From contig PMBM01000075.1 of the NCBI GenBank assembly GCA_003153855.1, positions 16,238-31,953 of the forward strand: DNA of 15,716 nt, read 5' to 3'. Below the pieces are notes generated by a model that worked only from the letters and a program-made list of their open reading frames with translations, made no database searches and was not told where the DNA came from. Positions 14,580-15,716 of this stretch are shown in pieces. Source of the stretch: Propionibacteriaceae bacterium. Its GTDB lineage: Bacteria > Actinomycetota > Actinomycetes > Propionibacteriales > Propionibacteriaceae. A program made the translations under genes and the position numbers. Position 1 is the stretch's first letter; the number at the start of each line of letters is the position of its first letter.

Positions 14580-15197
14580 ATGAAGACTGTCGTTTATCGG
14601 GCACTTTCACAGGTGTTCGGTGTCATCGCGCTGGCCGTGGGCATCTTTGCCCTGGTTGCCGGCCTGTACGCCCACAGCTATGTCAGCAGCCAGCTGTCAC
14701 AAGAGAAGATCACCATGCCGGTGGAGGCTTCCTACAAGACGCTGCCGCAGGCCTCGCAGGATGCGCTCCAGCCCTACGCCGGTCAGGCCATGACCACCGG
14801 CGACGAGGCCCAGGCCTTCGCGAACCACTACATCTGGGAGCACATGAGCGCTGCCTGCACCGCGGTCAAGGACGCCAACGGCAACGCCGTCCCCTCCGTG
14901 CCGGCCGAGAAGTGCAACTACTCCGCTCTCGGCGGCGTGGTCAGCGCCACGACTGACGCCAACCAGAAGGCGGCGTACACCGCACTCCGCAACACCCTGT
15001 TCCAGGGAGACACCCTGCGTACAGCCCTTCTGACCGCGTACGCGTTCTGGCTCATCGGCACGATCGTGCTGTGGATCGGCGTCATCGCCCTCGTGGTCGG
15101 CGTGGCTCTGCTCGTCATGGCCTACACGCTCTTCAAGAGCCGGATCTCCTCCAAGACGGATGCCGTCGCCGAGGCCGAGGCCGTTCTGTCGAACTGA
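14580..15197 (+). CDS. Two-pass membrane protein of unknown function
   Basis: No function recognised. The 205-residue product has an N-terminal membrane helix (about 10-31: SQVFGVIALAVGIFALVAGL), an external region of about 110 residues (33-145) containing VSSQLSQEKITMP and two cysteines (93 and 112), a second hydrophobic stretch (about 150-184) and a short charged tail (FKSRISSKTDAVAEAEAV). Proteins with this layout are frequent in actinobacteria, where some carry the inherited label aromatic ring-opening dioxygenase LigA; nothing here supports that activity. ATG 14580 has GAGGGG (14567-14572) 7 nt upstream. A TTG six bases earlier is a weaker alternative. Codon usage is less extreme in GC than that of the upstream operon. 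It appears to be monocistronic, with a terminator 32 nt after the stop. Confidence 0.8.
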   Translation: MKTVVYRALSQVFGVIALAVGIFALVAGLYAHSYVSSQLSQEKITMPVEASYKTLPQASQDALQPYAGQAMTTGDEAQAFANHYIWEHMSAACTAVKDANGNAVPSVPAEKCNYSALGGVVSATTDANQKAAYTALRNTLFQGDTLRTALLTAYAFWLIGTIVLWIGVIALVVGVALLVMAYTLFKSRISSKTDAVAEAEAVLSN

Positions 15198-15224
15198 GCA
15201 CGCTCAGCACCAACTGACTCACCT

Positions 15225-15259
15225 GCAGCGGGGGCGGCCTTCGGGCCGTCCCCGTCTGC
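15225..15259 (+). terminator. Strong UUCG-loop terminator after the two-pass membrane gene
   Basis: GGGGGCGGCC (15230-15239) pairs with GGCCGTCCCC (15244-15253) across a TTCG tetraloop; nine pairs are Watson-Crick and one is G-U. GCAG (15225-15228) and CTGC (15256-15259) extend the stem beyond a small internal loop. The T-tract is poor, as is common in high-GC actinobacteria. Position 28-32 nt downstream of the stop fits a terminator. Confidence 0.78.
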
Positions 15260-15303
15260 GTTCCGGTGGCTTTGTGGGCGCGTCCAGTACTCGGACCATG
15301 TTT

Positions 15304-15333
15304 TTGACACGTCGCCGTCTCATGGGCGAAAGT
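15304..15333 (+). promoter_or_regulatory. Putative promoter of the ilvB operon leader
   Basis: TTGACA (15304-15309) is a perfect -35 hexamer, and GAAAGT (15328-15333) is an acceptable -10 after an 18-nt spacer. Transcription would begin about 7 nt later, at or next to the GTG at 15340. This promoter is incompatible with translation of the longer leader ORF beginning at 15298, because that start would lie upstream of the transcript. Confidence 0.5.
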
Positions 15334-15339
15334 GAGCGC

Positions 15340-15363
15340 GTGCATAACGTGCTCGTAGTTTGA
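15340..15363 (+). CDS. ilvB leader peptide (Val/Leu-rich attenuator peptide)
   Basis: A tiny ORF ends with Val-Leu-Val-Val directly before TGA (15361-15363), just upstream of a hairpin and terminator in front of ilvB. Such peptides sense charged branched-chain tRNAs: ribosome stalling at Val/Leu codons lets the operon be transcribed. From GTG 15340 the peptide is MHNVLVV, seven residues, with codons GTG CTC GTA GTT at the control site. This start sits 6 nt after GAAAGT and would be leaderless. In the same frame an ATG at 15298 gives 21 residues (beginning MFLTRRRLMGES) and an ATG at 15322 gives 13. Neither has a Shine-Dalgarno sequence. The control codons and stop are the same in all three versions. 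Comparable peptides precede ilvB in other actinobacteria, usually somewhat longer. Confidence 0.68.
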   Translation: MHNVLVV

Positions 15364-15365
15364 CA

Positions 15366-15398
15366 GCGTGTCGATGGCCATCGTGGCCCGCGACACGC
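15366..15398 (+). promoter_or_regulatory. ilvB leader hairpin 1 (pause/anti-antiterminator)
   Basis: GCGTGTCG (15366-15373) and CGACACGC (15391-15398) form a perfect 8-bp stem beginning 2 nt after the leader-peptide stop. GGCC (15376-15379) and GGCC (15385-15388) can pair inside it. A ribosome stalled on the Val codons would cover the left arm. The freed GGCCCGCGA (15385-15393) could then pair, with a 2x2 internal mismatch, with TCGCCTGCC (15403-15411) of the terminator. Confidence 0.55.
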
Positions 15399-15399
15399 A

Positions 15400-15433
15400 C
15401 CCTCGCCTGCCGGCTGGCAGCGGGGGTTTTTTT
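15400..15433 (+). terminator. ilvB attenuator terminator
   Basis: The arm 15400-15411 (core CTGCC at 15407-15411) pairs with 15416-15426 (core GGCAG at 15416-15420, then CGGGGG). This gives about eleven pairs with one bulged C (15406), one G-U pair and a GGCT loop. Seven T residues (15427-15433) follow directly. It is the only textbook stem plus T-tract in the window, and it lies 38 nt before the ilvB start, after the leader peptide, so its role is attenuation and not gene-end termination. Confidence 0.82.
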
Positions 15434-15471
15434 ATGAAGACCGCATCGACCTACTACCCGAGGAGCGAGAG

Positions 15472-15716
15472 ATGACCGACACCGTGCTCTCCGACAGCAA
15501 ACAGATCATGACAGGGGCCCAGTCCCTGATCGCGTCGCTCGAGGCCGTCGGCGTAGAAGTCATCTTCGGCATCCCCGGTGGCACCATCCTGCCCGCCTAC
15601 GACCCGCTCTTCGACTCGAAGATCCGCCACATCCTCGTGCGCCACGAGCAGGGCGCGGCCCACGCTGCGGAGGGCTACGCGGTGGCGACCGGCAAGGTGG
15701 GCGTCTGCATGGCGAC
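15472..15716 (+). CDS. ilvB: Acetolactate synthase large subunit, N-terminal part (cut by window end)
   Basis: This thiamine-diphosphate enzyme condenses two pyruvates to 2-acetolactate, or pyruvate with 2-ketobutyrate, as the first common step of valine, leucine and isoleucine synthesis. The 81 complete codons begin [20 protein letters not shown] and continue into the ThDP-enzyme N-terminal domain: [19 protein letters not shown], then [20 protein letters not shown], which holds the conserved catalytic Glu (in RHEQGA) that activates the cofactor. The rest of the gene lies beyond 15716. ATG 15472 has AGGAG (15461-15465) six nt upstream. ilvN and ilvC would be expected next, outside the window. 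The upstream attenuator suggests control by branched-chain aminoacyl-tRNA. Confidence 0.93.
   Translation, partial: MTDTVLSDSKQIMTGAQSLIASLEAVGVEVIFGIPGGTILPAYDPLFDSKIRHILVRHEQGAAHAAEGYAVATGKVGVCMA

Noticed and set aside
14580..15197. Aromatic ring-opening dioxygenase LigA
   Set aside because: Two membrane helices and no metal-binding or dioxygenase motifs; the label is a known annotation carry-over for proteins of this layout.
15198..15471. T-box riboswitch upstream of ilvB
   Set aside because: No T-box sequence or specifier loop is visible, and the leader is too short. The Val/Leu-rich peptide and adjacent hairpins explain the region better.

Overview
The window is chromosomal DNA from a high-GC actinomycete. 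GC is high throughout, GTG starts are common, and Val codon GTA is mostly seen inside the word GTACG. The PafB/PafC pair, the tatA-tatC-helY order and a GT87 lipid-linked mannosyltransferase are actinobacterial traits. The mix resembles Nocardioidaceae (Nocardioides/Aeromicrobium-like), but that is an inference from gene order and protein style, not from a phylogenetic marker. I see no mobile element, CRISPR array, rRNA or tRNA.

Layout. (1) 81-7133, plus strand, a housekeeping run: pafB and pafC (WYL-domain DNA-damage regulators, 4-nt overlap), a 73-residue single-pass membrane protein, tatA, tatC, a diacylglycerol-kinase-like lipid kinase, and helY (Ski2/Mtr4-like helicase). (2) 7134-8156: a regulatory region of about 220 bp with an 18-bp palindrome and a repeated CTTAACGT word, then a secreted CAP/SCP-domain protein. 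(3) 8167-11033, minus strand: the tldD-tldE (pmbA) metalloprotease pair, convergent with the CAP gene over a two-part hairpin. (4) 11111-14458, plus strand: a tightly overlapping unit of hisF, a D-2-hydroxyacid dehydrogenase, a HIT-family hydrolase and a GT87 mannosyltransferase. (5) 14580-15197: a two-pass membrane protein of unknown function, ended by a strong UUCG-loop terminator. (6) 15298-15716: the leader of ilvB and its first 81 codons (acetolactate synthase large subunit). The leader has a TTGACA promoter, a Val/Leu-rich leader peptide, a hairpin and a terminator with a seven-T tract. This is the arrangement of a ribosome-mediated attenuator.

The most interesting signals are regulatory. 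The ilvB leader looks like a peptide attenuator whose leader peptide may be read from a leaderless transcript and be only seven codons long. The same -10-to-start geometry (TANNNT-like hexamer, 6-8 nt, then ATG or GTG) appears before the small membrane gene, helY, tldD and hisF, so leaderless transcription seems common here. The CAP gene has an unassigned near-perfect operator-like palindrome upstream. The coding content is otherwise conventional; I found no new multi-gene enzymatic system.
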